This document shows, piece by piece, positions 39,201 through 48,478 of a DNA stretch of 64,000 nucleotides (position 1 is the stretch's first letter; the number at the start of each line of letters is the position of its first letter). The position numbers were made by a program, and so were the translations under genes. The stretch is taken from positions 32,036,061-32,100,060 of the forward strand of contig NW_019211454.1 of the NCBI RefSeq assembly GCF_002443255.2. The letters are read 5' to 3'. This DNA comes from Varroa destructor. Its lineage: Eukaryota > Arthropoda > Arachnida > Mesostigmata > Varroidae. Below the pieces are notes generated by a model, which saw only the letters and a list, made by a program, of their open reading frames with translations, searched no databases and was not told the DNA's origin.

Positions 39201-40211
39201 ATAGTGTGGAATATACTCTTACACAATTTGTTTCATGCAAAATAGTCGGGTTTAGTCAGATTTTATCATTATATTTTTTCTCTTACTGTTTGATTATTAT
39301 CATATGTTTACTCCTCCTATTGTGAGAAGGGTCGTTTTGGGTTGCTAGTGTGCAGAAACCGCTGAAGTCTGCAAAAAGATTTTCACTGCAAATAGATAGG
39401 CTGGAATAAACTTAGATTGTAATATTGTGAAAATGAAGTTCTAAATACTTCGATAGGATGTTAAGTCTTATCTGCATAAAGGTAGCTGAAAAATATCAGT
39501 GCTTAGTGCAGAAAAAATAGACAAGTTCGTGAAAGTTCGCAAATCCTTCAGAAGCTTGTCTAACTTTTAATATATTTTCTAAAAGTTAATACACGACAGT
39601 TTATCATCCCGTACTAGCGTTTTGGCCTACAAAGCTCGTGGCGTCTAGCTATCCGTAAATATTGAATAATATCATTTGATCTTGTTTCTTCGTGAGAAGT
39701 TAATACATGAGCGGTCGCGACATACAATCAATGTTGCTTTTTTTTTCTCTAAATTATACAAATGCCTATAATCATAATAATATAAGTTCAGTTACGTAAT
39801 CTGTGTATTTGAATTGGCGCGAGCCTATCGATAGTTAGCTTGCTACTAAGCTAGCTATCGATAGGCTCGCGTTTCGGAGAGAGGGGTGGTAGTACGTAGT
39901 AGTAGTAGTAGTAGTACGTAGTAGTACGTAGTAGTAGTAGTACGTAGTAGTAGTAGTAGTACGTAGTAGTAGTAGTAGTACGTAGTAGTAGTAGTAGTAG
40001 TAGTACGTAGTAGTACGTAGTAGTAGTAGTAGTAGTAGTAGTAGCAGTACGTAGTAGTACGTAGTAGTAGTAGTAGTAGTAGTAGTACGTAGTAGTAGTA
40101 GTAGTAGCAGTAGTAGTAGTAGTAGTACGTAGTAGTAGTAGTAGTAGTAGTAGTACGTAGTAGTACGTAGTAGTAGTAGTAGTACGTAGTAGTACGTAGT
40201 AGTAGTAGTAC

Positions 40212-40265
<54 letters not shown>

Positions 40266-40286
40266 CGTAGTAGTACGTAGTAGTAC

Positions 40287-40334
<48 letters not shown>

Positions 40335-41090
40335 TCGAATTATTATTATTATTAAATTCTAGAATTCTTCTAAAGTAGAAGCAAGCGTACTAGTTTAGGT
40401 TTATGTGAGCGTCGATGATGATGATGATGAACCCATGAGCTAGCATAGATGAAGTTAGCTAAACTATATCGCTGATTATTTGGTTTTATTGCGACGGAAT
40501 AGCGATCCATTTAGTGGAGTGAGTCTGCGTCACCTCGACGGTTCCGAGTGAAATTAAGTCAAATGGTGCCAGTGCCGCTGAGGCGAATTAGTTCGCCGCA
40601 GTTAATATAAGAAGATGAGCGGTAGACACACAGCCGCAGCATCAACAGCGGTTGTATCTAATCGTAGTAGTAGGGCCAGTGGCAGCTACCCATGGTAGCT
40701 TTATCATAGCGGTGATGCGATAGTGCAAAAAATTTTTTCTACCAATGATAACGACGAAGACGTTGCTGTTGGCACCGTAGCTGCTGAAGCCAGTGTTGCG
40801 CGCTATTGCCTGGATGTTGCTGCTGTTGATCGCGCTTGTGCAGCTGCTATTGCTATGGCAACTCTTGCTAGAGCAAACCCATCACCTAGATGCCTCGACT
40901 CGTCGGCGACAGCAAGCATCTGTTGGGCACGCTGGGAAGCTACTCGCGACTATGTCGGCAACTACCGGCTACCGCTCTACAACGCTCTGCTACTCTCCCA
41001 ATTTTAGCCGTAATTACAAGCAGCGGCACCGCTGACAGTGACTTTGGTGGCAAGCACTGCTGCGGTTGCCACGGTAATGATTTCGATGGT

Positions 41091-41121
<31 letters not shown>

Positions 41122-44100
41122 ACAGCGCCAGCAGCGGCATGGCATCGACGCTAGATTAGTTATAGTGAATGGCTGCTAGAGCAGTGTAATAACGCGATGC
41201 GGACAGAATGCACACTTCTGCTGTTGGCAGAAGTCGCCCCGCTGCCGCTGCTGTTAATGCTGAAACTGATGGCGAGCAGAAGAGCAAGCAGGAACACGCC
41301 TCTTTGCGCTTGATAATTGCAATTGAGCGTTGGTGCTGCTGATGGTACTCGTGGGCCACAGGCCAGCCAGCCAGCCGTTACGCATTTTTGCTGCTGGAAC
41401 CATACACGCCGACAGGTAGTAGTGCTGTTCTACGACATTCCCGTTTGGTCAGTCAAGAAAATTGAGCAGCTGCAAAGATGAGCAGTCAACCACGGCATCC
41501 TCATCATCATTCGCAATAGCAGCAGCAGTGAAGGAATTAACGCTAGTCTCAACATTATTAACGCTGTGGTATTGCCAGGCTGCGGCGGCTTCTAGCTGGT
41601 CTTTATCATCACTCATTCCAAAGCCGTTTCCATAGTGACTCGGTTGTTGGTGATGAGATTCGTTCTCGTCCATCTAACCTAGCCGGCTTATAAGCACACC
41701 TTAATTGGGTTGCACGCTTCATTTTATGTACGATGATGATGATGATGATGACTTGGCGAGTGCACGATGGTAAACTGCAGCGAACGATTGCCAATAGTCT
41801 GGTGCTTAGCCTCAGCAATTGCTAGAATAGAATAAAGAAAATAAATCTGAGACCTATTGCTAATTATTAGTTCTAGCTCAAAATCTGTCCTTCTACCTTG
41901 ACGTCTTACAATGCTATCAGTTTTTCAATGGTATACAAGCCTTATAATGCAAACGAATTATAAGGTTTTCTCCTACTTAAGCAATAGGTATTGCCGTACC
42001 TAGTGCTAATACACTGCGGTAAATCAATTAACAATCATGAGGGCAATATTGATTTGATGAAACTCTCTACAACTAGCGATCGAAGACTTAGCATTGATCT
42101 CAATAGTCGATAGATAAAACAAACGTTAACAATATTTTAATTAGCTATAATTAGAAAGGAAGGGCACTTCGTAGAACGATAATCGCTTCCTTTCATGCTA
42201 CAATTGCCTTTAGTAAGCTGCCTTCGTCAAATAGGAACATGAATAAGTTTCAACCGAAGGAAAAAAATGATCTTTTGAGGCACTATCTGGTGTAGTGCGG
42301 ATGCACCTCACTGAGTTAGATCGGGAAGGAATAGTCACATTCCCGTAAATAACTAATACTCGTTAAAAATATCAGCCCAACATATTTGAAGAGGAACCGA
42401 CATTGATTGGCGTGTTTGTTGTCATCGAATATTTAACTCTGTGACACATCCACCGATATTTTATTTATGTATACATGTGGCAAGTATATAAGATTTGCAA
42501 ATATGATAAAGTCTAATTAACGATGTTGAAAAGTACGAGAACATTATGCCCGATCAAAGGCTGCGAAAGCTAGGCCGTGTGTTAGTCTTGGTTGCTGGTC
42601 CATAAGCCGACAACTCAGTGAAGTAGGACATTTTGCGGTGTCTGCTTGCGTACTCAGGTAATTTTTGCTATTTCCAGTTATAGCCCATGTCACCGCCAGA
42701 GGCATACTAGGAGATCAAATCATTATGTATGAAATTCGCACGTAACCGCCTTTAATTTTTCTCCTTATTATTAATGTTCCCTCTGGCTTTTTTGAGTATG
42801 CTAAAAGTTTGCTAAACACGAGAAAACAGAGCCTCTCGTCGACATTTCGCCCGTCAATGGGCAGCGATCAGCCATAGAGTACGGCGGCAAATACATCAGA
42901 TATGATACCTAGAGTTCACTATGCATTCGAGCTCTTTTCAAACGAAAAGAAATTGCAGCTGCATAATCTAAGTTTATCGTTTAAATAAATAATGGCTATA
43001 CCTGTTAAGCACCTACATTTTTAATCTCGCCAGATCAGGAGGTTATCGGAAAATGTAAATCGTTTTCTGTATGTATATATATACATGGATCTTCATATAT
43101 ATATTTTTCATCGTTTACGAATGGACGAAATAAATAAATAAATATTAAAAGCTTTTTTGGTTAGAAATGCCACGGACAGACTGTGTGTATTGCTGTAACC
43201 AGCATCGTGGGATCTGGCCATATATCGTGTAAGATTAGAAATAATAAATTGGGGCAATAAACATTTCCTAATTACACCCTATTGTTGACAATGACGCCGG
43301 AAGACAGCTGTTGTTAAAAAAAAATAAAGGTATTTTAGCATGAAGACCCATAATAGTCCAATGTGTGCCTATATGCGCACAACAAACGTAACCAGAGGTA
43401 AGTGAGAACTTACCAGACGGTTGAAAAATTCTAATTCGTCGCTTTATATAGTCGAAGTTACTTGAATCGACCGAATAATTATGATATATTAGGCTCGCGT
43501 AAGAATAAAGGAAGCCTCATACATGAAAAATAACTTCTGGCGTTTGAATCTAACTTGTGATGCTTGTTTGATACTTGCGTAAATATAAAGAGAAGGTATG
43601 TCTGTTTCAACAGCTAGGTACCGTGGATATCCATAACTATTCGGCATGAAAAGCCCGAAAAGTCGTAAATGTACTTGAGCAGCCTGCCTAAAGAATTCTG
43701 CCCATATTTCATTATTCGATCCTAAATAGTGGGTCGTACAACTTTCACCTTACAGAGTCGTAAGAAAGTTGTAATTTCTGAAAGTAATTTAGGCAAAAAG
43801 AGTGTTGTGCTGACTTGAGTTGATGTTATCGTTATCACTAACATTCCCCTCAGCTTCGTCCATTAGAGGCTGACCTGAGCCACGTAGGCGCAAAGTCAAT
43901 ATTCTGTTCGAGCTCCAGTTACAGAAACTAAGCGAAACACCAAGACCTTAAGGTCGTGTTATCTAATTCAAGCCGCCTGCTAAGGAAGAGCTCATTATTT
44001 ATTCAGTTAGTATAAAGTTTGGTATTTGTTCGAATTCCCGTACGTTCTATAAATTTGTATGATACACGTAATCACGCCTCGTATCGTTTGCTGGAGGCTT

Positions 44101-44179
44101 TACATTGTGTTTATTGTTCACCGGTAAATTTTTTCGCAACAAAATTGATATGTTCGGAACCTAGCGAGGGTAGGGTTAG

Positions 44180-44273
<94 letters not shown>

Positions 44274-45785
44274 ACACACAACTTTTTGACTGAGCTGGAT
44301 GAAGACGATGGCTCATTCTAAACAATATATGCATAGATATAAATTATAAAGGTTAAATAAAGCAATTTGTATTACACATCCTAGTGACTTTATTTTGTGA
44401 TCTATGCAGGAACGTATGACGAAAACATTTTATACTTACTTGTTGTTACAGAATTCGATCCGCCACAATTTGTCGCTCAACAAGTGCTTCAGAAAGGTGG
44501 CACGTTCAAAAGATGACCCGGGAAAGGTAAGATGAATCATTATTTTCATTATAACTGCTAGTAGTTATGTGACAACTTCTTGTTAATACGACCACCATTA
44601 CACTTTTTTAAAATTAAGAGGCTAATGTGCGAACTTTATTTACGGCCGCTGGGCCGCACATCTTGTTGTTTTTAGTAACTGTGTAGGTCTTTAGTCAGCA
44701 TTGCCTGAGGACTAATTTCACACGTTTCTTTGTTTTTCTAGATCGGTACTTGTTGTTTCAATGTTACTTTGATCATTCGAATACACTACTACTCTAGAAT
44801 ATTTTTATATAGGCATTAAAGTGATTGAACTAGATCTCTCTCCCTGTAGATAATGTTAGCTCCTCGTAACATCGGACCCACCAGTCAACGATTACACATA
44901 GACCGCGTTTCGGATTGACAAACTGGCTTAGTAATTGTTATAAAGCTCAGAAGAGTGTTTATATATGTATGGTATTTAGAGTATAATCTTATACGAACAT
45001 ATCATACCTTTATATGTATAACATATCTAATTCAACTATCTTTAGTCTCTCTCTATCGACGATTTGTTGGCATTAGCATTTAACGACATTGGGTATTATG
45101 GTTTTTACAGGGTTCTTACTGGGAATTGGACATGCGCGCCGCTCAGAGTGCGTCCGACGCCAATGGGACGCCTACAACTGCACGGAAGAAGAAGTCTTTT
45201 GCTAACCGTAGCAATCCCTATATAGGAGTTGGTCAGATGACGCAAGCTATGTCGCCGATGTCGCAGGCGAGCGCAATGTCAGTGCCGGTATCTGGCCAAA
45301 CGAGTTTGGATTCGTCATCAGGACCTCCACTTCACCTTGGTCCGCCCAGTGCGAATTACCAATGCGAGTCTCCGCATGAGCCTGCTGCTCCACATAGCAC
45401 ACCGGTTGACTCTATGATGGTTTCGCAGCGCTCTCCGTATGGTGCCCCCACACCACCCGGATACGGGCATCCGGGTGGGCCAACGCCCCCATTAGGGGCA
45501 CATTCTGGAGGGGCGTATACTCCTCCACTCTCTTCGCCACAAGGACATCCCCACCCTTCGTATACCCCACCCAGCGGTATACCTCTTAGCGCAGTACACA
45601 TGCCTCCTCAGCCATACAGTTCAGCTGCTTATCGTTTAGCTGTTGAAGCCGCAGGTCCTCGTTACTTCGACTTTCCCTATGATCATCGGACTTCTGAAGA
45701 TATGTCCAGACGATGTGAGGAGGTATCTCCTGACGAAATCACCAGGGTGGACCATCCAGCTGACCTCCATCGGGCTTTTCGTTGA
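35693..45785 (+). CDS. FoxJ2/3: Forkhead-box transcription factor, FoxJ2/3 class (spliced gene)
   Basis: The gene encodes a nuclear DNA-binding regulator. Exons are 35693-36296, 36710-37034, 44452-44526 and 45111-45785, each with GT-AG borders and consistent phase. From the ATG at 35707 the protein has 554 residues. The forkhead domain lies at about 259-345. It starts [18 protein letters not shown], has the recognition helix [13 protein letters not shown] (306-318), and ends with a wing containing SKDDPGKGSYW. The pattern AINSSP-x-KKMTL and [20 protein letters not shown] points to FoxJ2/FoxJ3 rather than other Fox classes. The N-terminal 200 residues are Ser/Asn/Gly-rich. The C-terminus is Pro-rich with repeated TPP and one PPGY (445-448), and a KKK cluster at 356-358 may help nuclear import. 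An exon upstream of 35693 is likely, because an acceptor precedes the ATG. Targets cannot be inferred from sequence. Confidence 0.93.
36297..36709 (+). other. Fox gene intron (413 bp)
   Basis: The intron has borders GTAAGT and TTTTTTTTTACAG, with a strong polypyrimidine tract. It is AT-rich and nothing else is seen in it. Confidence 0.85.
36710..37034 (+). CDS. FoxJ2/3: Fox gene exon B (first half of forkhead domain)
   Basis: The exon starts in phase 2 and ends in phase 0 after the codons for GSGWK, followed by GTGAGT. It encodes a Gly/Ser-rich lead-in and then helices 1 and 2 of the forkhead fold. The opposite strand is also open here, but that frame (about 36704-36952) is a shadow. Confidence 0.95.
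37852..37884 (+). repeat. (GGC)n microsatellite with CAG/GAC variants
   Basis: GGC units grade into GAC and CAG. The Ala-rich open frame through it comes from the repeat. Confidence 0.9.
37931..37960 (+). repeat. (CAGC)n/(CAGT)n tetranucleotide repeat
   Basis: CAGC and CAGT tetramers alternate over about 30 bases. Confidence 0.85.
38582..38615 (+). repeat. (CGT)n microsatellite
   Basis: About ten CGT units grade into TGT. CpG-rich triplet repeats of this length are not common in AT-rich genomes. Confidence 0.9.
39039..39071. repeat. Short hairpin with TA-rich loop
   Basis: An 11-base stem (tagtaagacta) pairs with 39061-39071 across an 11-base, TA-rich loop. Confidence 0.7.
39818..39871. 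repeat. 24-bp-stem hairpin next to TAG array
   Basis: The left arm 39818-39841 and the right arm 39848-39871 are reverse complements with a single difference (a T opposite G, so pairable as RNA from the + strand). The loop is 6 bases (gctact). The core cctatcgatag is itself palindromic. The triplet array begins 18 bases after the hairpin. No coding frame uses it. Confidence 0.9.
39889..40334 (+). repeat. TAG/TACG triplet array, about 446 bp
   Basis: The array consists of TAG units broken at irregular intervals by a TACG unit, with a few CAG variants. It is the longest tandem array in the window. It lies inside the Fox intron and is immediately followed by ATT repeats and an AT-rich segment. 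Its exact length is likely polymorphic and prone to assembly error. Confidence 0.97.
40414..40430 (+). repeat. (GAT)n microsatellite
   Basis: This is a short GAT run in the Fox intron. A similar one lies at 41731-41751. Confidence 0.85.
41091..41124 (+). repeat. (GGC)n(GAC)n microsatellite
   Basis: GGC units switch to GAC units. The Gly/Asp-rich open frame through it is a by-product. Confidence 0.9.
41731..41751 (+). repeat. (GAT)n microsatellite
   Basis: Seven GAT units lie in the Fox intron. Confidence 0.9.
44182..44281 (+). repeat. Compound (TA)n(AG)n(CA)n microsatellite
   Basis: A TA run to 44236 passes directly into 18 AG units (44237-44272) and then a few CA units. It ends about 170 bases before the acceptor of the next Fox exon, so length variation there could affect splicing. 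That effect is inference. Confidence 0.97.
44452..44526 (+). CDS. FoxJ2/3: Fox gene exon C (recognition helix)
   Basis: This 75-base exon, phase 0 on both sides, encodes the 25 residues from [13 protein letters not shown] to KDDPGK. It is flanked by TTGTTACAG and GTAAGA. It is too short to appear as an open frame by itself and is recognised from domain continuity. Skipping it would keep the frame but remove the DNA-contacting helix. Confidence 0.95.
44527..45110 (+). other. Fox gene intron (584 bp)
   Basis: The borders are GTAAGA and GGTTTTTACAG. It is AT-rich and nothing else is seen in it. Confidence 0.85.
45111..45785 (+). CDS. FoxJ2/3: Fox gene last coding exon (forkhead end and Pro-rich tail)
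   Basis: The exon begins GSYWELD, finishing the forkhead fold, followed by a basic ARKKKSF segment. Residues 400-500 of the protein are Pro/Gly/Ser/Tyr-rich with four TPP motifs and a PPGY that fits a WW-domain ligand. The frame ends at a TGA at 45783. A GT (GAG then GTACAT) follows just after the stop, and a weaker donor (GAG then GTATCT) lies near 45723, so an alternative 3' end is possible. Confidence 0.9.
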   Translation, partial: GSYWELDMRAAQSASDANGTPTTARKKKSFANRSNPYIGVGQMTQAMSPMSQASAMSVPVSGQTSLDSSSGPPLHLGPPSANYQCESPHEPAAPHSTPVDSMMVSQRSPYGAPTPPGYGHPGGPTPPLGAHSGGAYTPPLSSPQGHPHPSYTPPSGIPLSAVHMPPQPYSSAAYRLAVEAAGPRYFDFPYDHRTSEDMSRRCEEVSPDEITRVDHPADLHRAFR

Positions 45786-46576
45786 GGTACATCATTACAG
45801 ATGTACAGAAGGTAGCGACATAGAAGAAGAAGCTATATCACAGTAGCAAGAAATGGCCGGGAAGGATATTTCAGTGTAATTCATTATTACACATAGCGAG
45901 TGAATTGTGGTTGCACCTGTGGTATTAGTTGAACGCGAACCATAAAGCGAAACTGGAGCTCTGGTCATCAACCTTAATGCCGTTTACAGTCTCTCCAGCT
46001 CATCACTTTAGATCTCCCCGCAACCGCGATCTGCCACACCCAGACCCACCCAACATTGTGCTCAAATACTCAAGTTTATTATTGGATCTTTTTGTTTTCA
46101 ATTTGCTGCGGGAAATAATCGCATTATAATATTCGGATGAAAGGTTTATTTTTATGCTATAGGCTGGGCGGGATCTCCAGGATATAGATGTTCCCGTTTT
46201 TCTAAGTACCACTATCAACTCTAATCACAGCCAGGATTTTACTGAATCGAACCTCAATTAAAACTTCTGACCGTAAATCAAGGACGTAAAGGATTTCTGA
46301 CTTGTTTATGGTAGCACCTTCGAACTAGACACCAATGTGCCGCAGGCGGCATCGCTGTCAGTGTTTATAGTGCTCCGCAGTAACCTCCACTCTTGCTAGT
46401 AAATATAATGACCAAACTTGCCGGACATTAAAAAGTTAAACACATTTTACCTGGAGTCGACAATTTTATCGTTCTCTAAATGTGGAGGTGACTGTGTTGA
46501 ACTTGTTGCGACATTTCAGAAAAAAAGCCGAAAATACGCTTGAGAAGCATAAAGAAATAGGTGGTGGTAAAAACGG

Positions 46577-46582
46577 AATAAA
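46577..46582 (+). terminator. Candidate polyadenylation signal, Fox gene
   Basis: This is the first AATAAA downstream of the stop codon at 45785. Later copies at 47932 and 48257 are equally good by sequence. Confidence 0.35.
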
Positions 46583-46753
46583 TGCGTCCGCTTAGGACAA
46601 CGGTCAATCGTATCCTCACGTAATATGAACGGTCGTCTGACAGTCGAACGGACAGAAAAGCGGGCCCATAGTATATAGATACATACATAAGAATCAAATC
46701 CACGACGGTAAATCTGTGGTGATAATATGCGCCTGAGTGTGTCTACGTTTCGA

Positions 46754-46772
46754 TGTGTGTGTGTGTGTGTGT
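46754..46772 (+). repeat. (TG)n microsatellite
   Basis: About nine TG units. Confidence 0.9.
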
Positions 46773-48420
46773 ATGCTGCTCACAGAAGGGAAACAGATCT
46801 AATTTTTGACCTCCCCCCCCACCCCCTTTATGTCAGCGACGAAACAGCTAGTAGACCGCTCAGAGTGCCGTAATAACATTATGCTTACTCGCTAAATGAC
46901 GATCAGACGGCGTTAGATGCTCGTCCAGCCTCGAACGGAATCGCCTCGAAATCGTCCTCATACTCTGATACAATACGTTGGGTCCGGAGGGCTGTCCGAT
47001 AAACCGGTGCCAATCCGGTGCTTCGTCTACATTATTCTAATTAGTGATAACTCTGAGGATCTCGTGAACAGTCTTGCCGTCACGGAGGAGGATGCCGCTG
47101 TAGGCGAACTTGAAAGCTATGAGAGAGACGAAAGGCACGTAGCGTGTTACGGGTAGTACGTGAGTCGCCTTTCCTGCCATCACATCTATCCTGTGATCAA
47201 TCATAGTGACGATATTGTCATCATTATCATCATGAGACTGTGGTGAGGGTGTGAAAATGATTGAGGATGAACTTTACTCGACGTCAATAGCAGGAGCAGC
47301 AAAAGGAAGTTAGTCAGTTTTCCTACTGATTCGACACAGAGCAGACCATATCTGGATGTTCAAATTCTGCAGCTGATAACCACAAACGAAATATCTGCTA
47401 CGATACAATTAGTGGGTAAAGAAAAATTAGTGGAAGCTAATTTTTCACGGCATATTCACGTACAGACTCACTTGCAGCTCACTAGGAAGGTAATAGATTA
47501 TTACTTACTTAGTCACTTGAATTGAAATACTCTGTAATGAACAGCAAAAATCTAGAGGGACCTATTTAACTTTATATAGCGGCAATGATTGTTAATTAGT
47601 TAGTAATAACAAGAACAAATGTGAGAGCTACGTACTATCTATAAATACGTGTATATTTATGTAGAATTTTTATTTTCCTAATTATAATGGTACGTACCGG
47701 TACGAGTGGACATGGGCAAACGTAGAGAAGAATATGAATCGTTGAACTAGCTAATGGGGGAACTACGAATAGAATCGATAATAAATTGTACAGAAAGAAC
47801 ATTTATACAGATGAGTATAGATAAAGAAAAGTATTTTTCCTTACCTAACCATAATATCAGGCTAGAGACGACACGCTAGGCTGGTTGTGTGAGTGCGTAA
47901 CGCTATAATAATATAATATAATCTGTAACGAAATAAATGTAGTAGATATTAGCATGATATTATAAAAACCATTATTATTAGTTAGTACATATAATTACTC
48001 ACAGTAGACGTAACGGATGATTCCATTGTTGTACATTTGGATTTTCATAATATTAATTATACTATGCCGGTGACAATGATTGTAACAATGATTCATGTTG
48101 AAATGAAATCGATGGTGGCGCAGAAGACGCTGAATCAATCGCTTAACTTGCCGATCTACGAATACGGCGGACACTTCGCTATAATGTAAATGTAAATTCG
48201 CTTTGTGTGAACGAAACGGACAAAGAAATAAGGAAACTGTGTTTTATTTTTTTTACAATAAACACCGGAAGCAATGCCGCAGCAGATACTGCGACCTCTA
48301 CGGTAGTACTATGAGACGAAGCGCGTAGGAATACGCTATTCCATTTGACCTACTGCACTATGCTTATTCGACCTTCGTATTTGCTCTAATCATTTACAGT
48401 CGCCTCTTCTGGGAACGCGA

Positions 48421-48478
48421 GTCGCTAGCCTGGGGGCTAGCTGGGGGGTCGCTGGCTGGGGGCGGTGTCATCCCCCCG
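48421..48478 (+). other. G-rich segment with quadruplex potential
   Basis: Three G5-G6 runs separated by about 8-10 bases of ctagct/cgctggct-like spacer are followed by a C6 run that could pair back. The related units (gctagcctggggg, gctaGCTgggggg, gctggctggggg) suggest a short degenerate tandem duplication in otherwise AT-rich DNA. Function is unknown. Confidence 0.6.

Larger units (their letters stand above)
37035..44451 (+). other. Fox gene intron inside the forkhead box (7.4 kb)
   Basis: The intron begins GTGAGT and ends TTGTTACAG. It splits the domain between WK and NSIRH, an intron position I recall from other intron-bearing Fox classes such as FoxO. Its first part (37.8-41.7 kb) is GC-rich with CGG, GTC and GGC repeats and open frames on both strands. 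The rest is AT-rich. It carries the hairpin at 39818-39871, the TAG array at 39889-40334 and the compound repeat at 44182-44281. I see no nested gene. Confidence 0.85.
45786..48262 (+). other. Probable 3' UTR / downstream flank of the Fox gene
   Basis: AATAAA signals on the + strand occur at 46577-46582, 47932-47937 and 48257-48262, any of which could end the transcript. A GT run lies at 46754-46772. A 79-codon frame at 46917-47156 is not repetitive but has a stop directly before its ATG and no known domain. Confidence 0.45.

Noticed and set aside
39889..40334. Possible CRISPR-like array
   Set aside because: The units are 3-4 bases with no spacers, in animal DNA. It is a microsatellite.
43397..43402. 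Strong plus-strand donor (GAG then GTAAGT) inside the Fox intron
   Set aside because: No open exon with an acceptor precedes it, and including one would break the forkhead domain. It is likely a cryptic site.
45356..45601. 81-codon Gly-rich minus-strand frame
   Set aside because: It is the antisense shadow of the Pro-rich last Fox exon.
46917..47156. 79-codon plus-strand frame after the Fox stop
   Set aside because: A TAG stands directly before its ATG, there is no acceptor in frame and no known domain. It most likely lies in the 3' UTR or flank.
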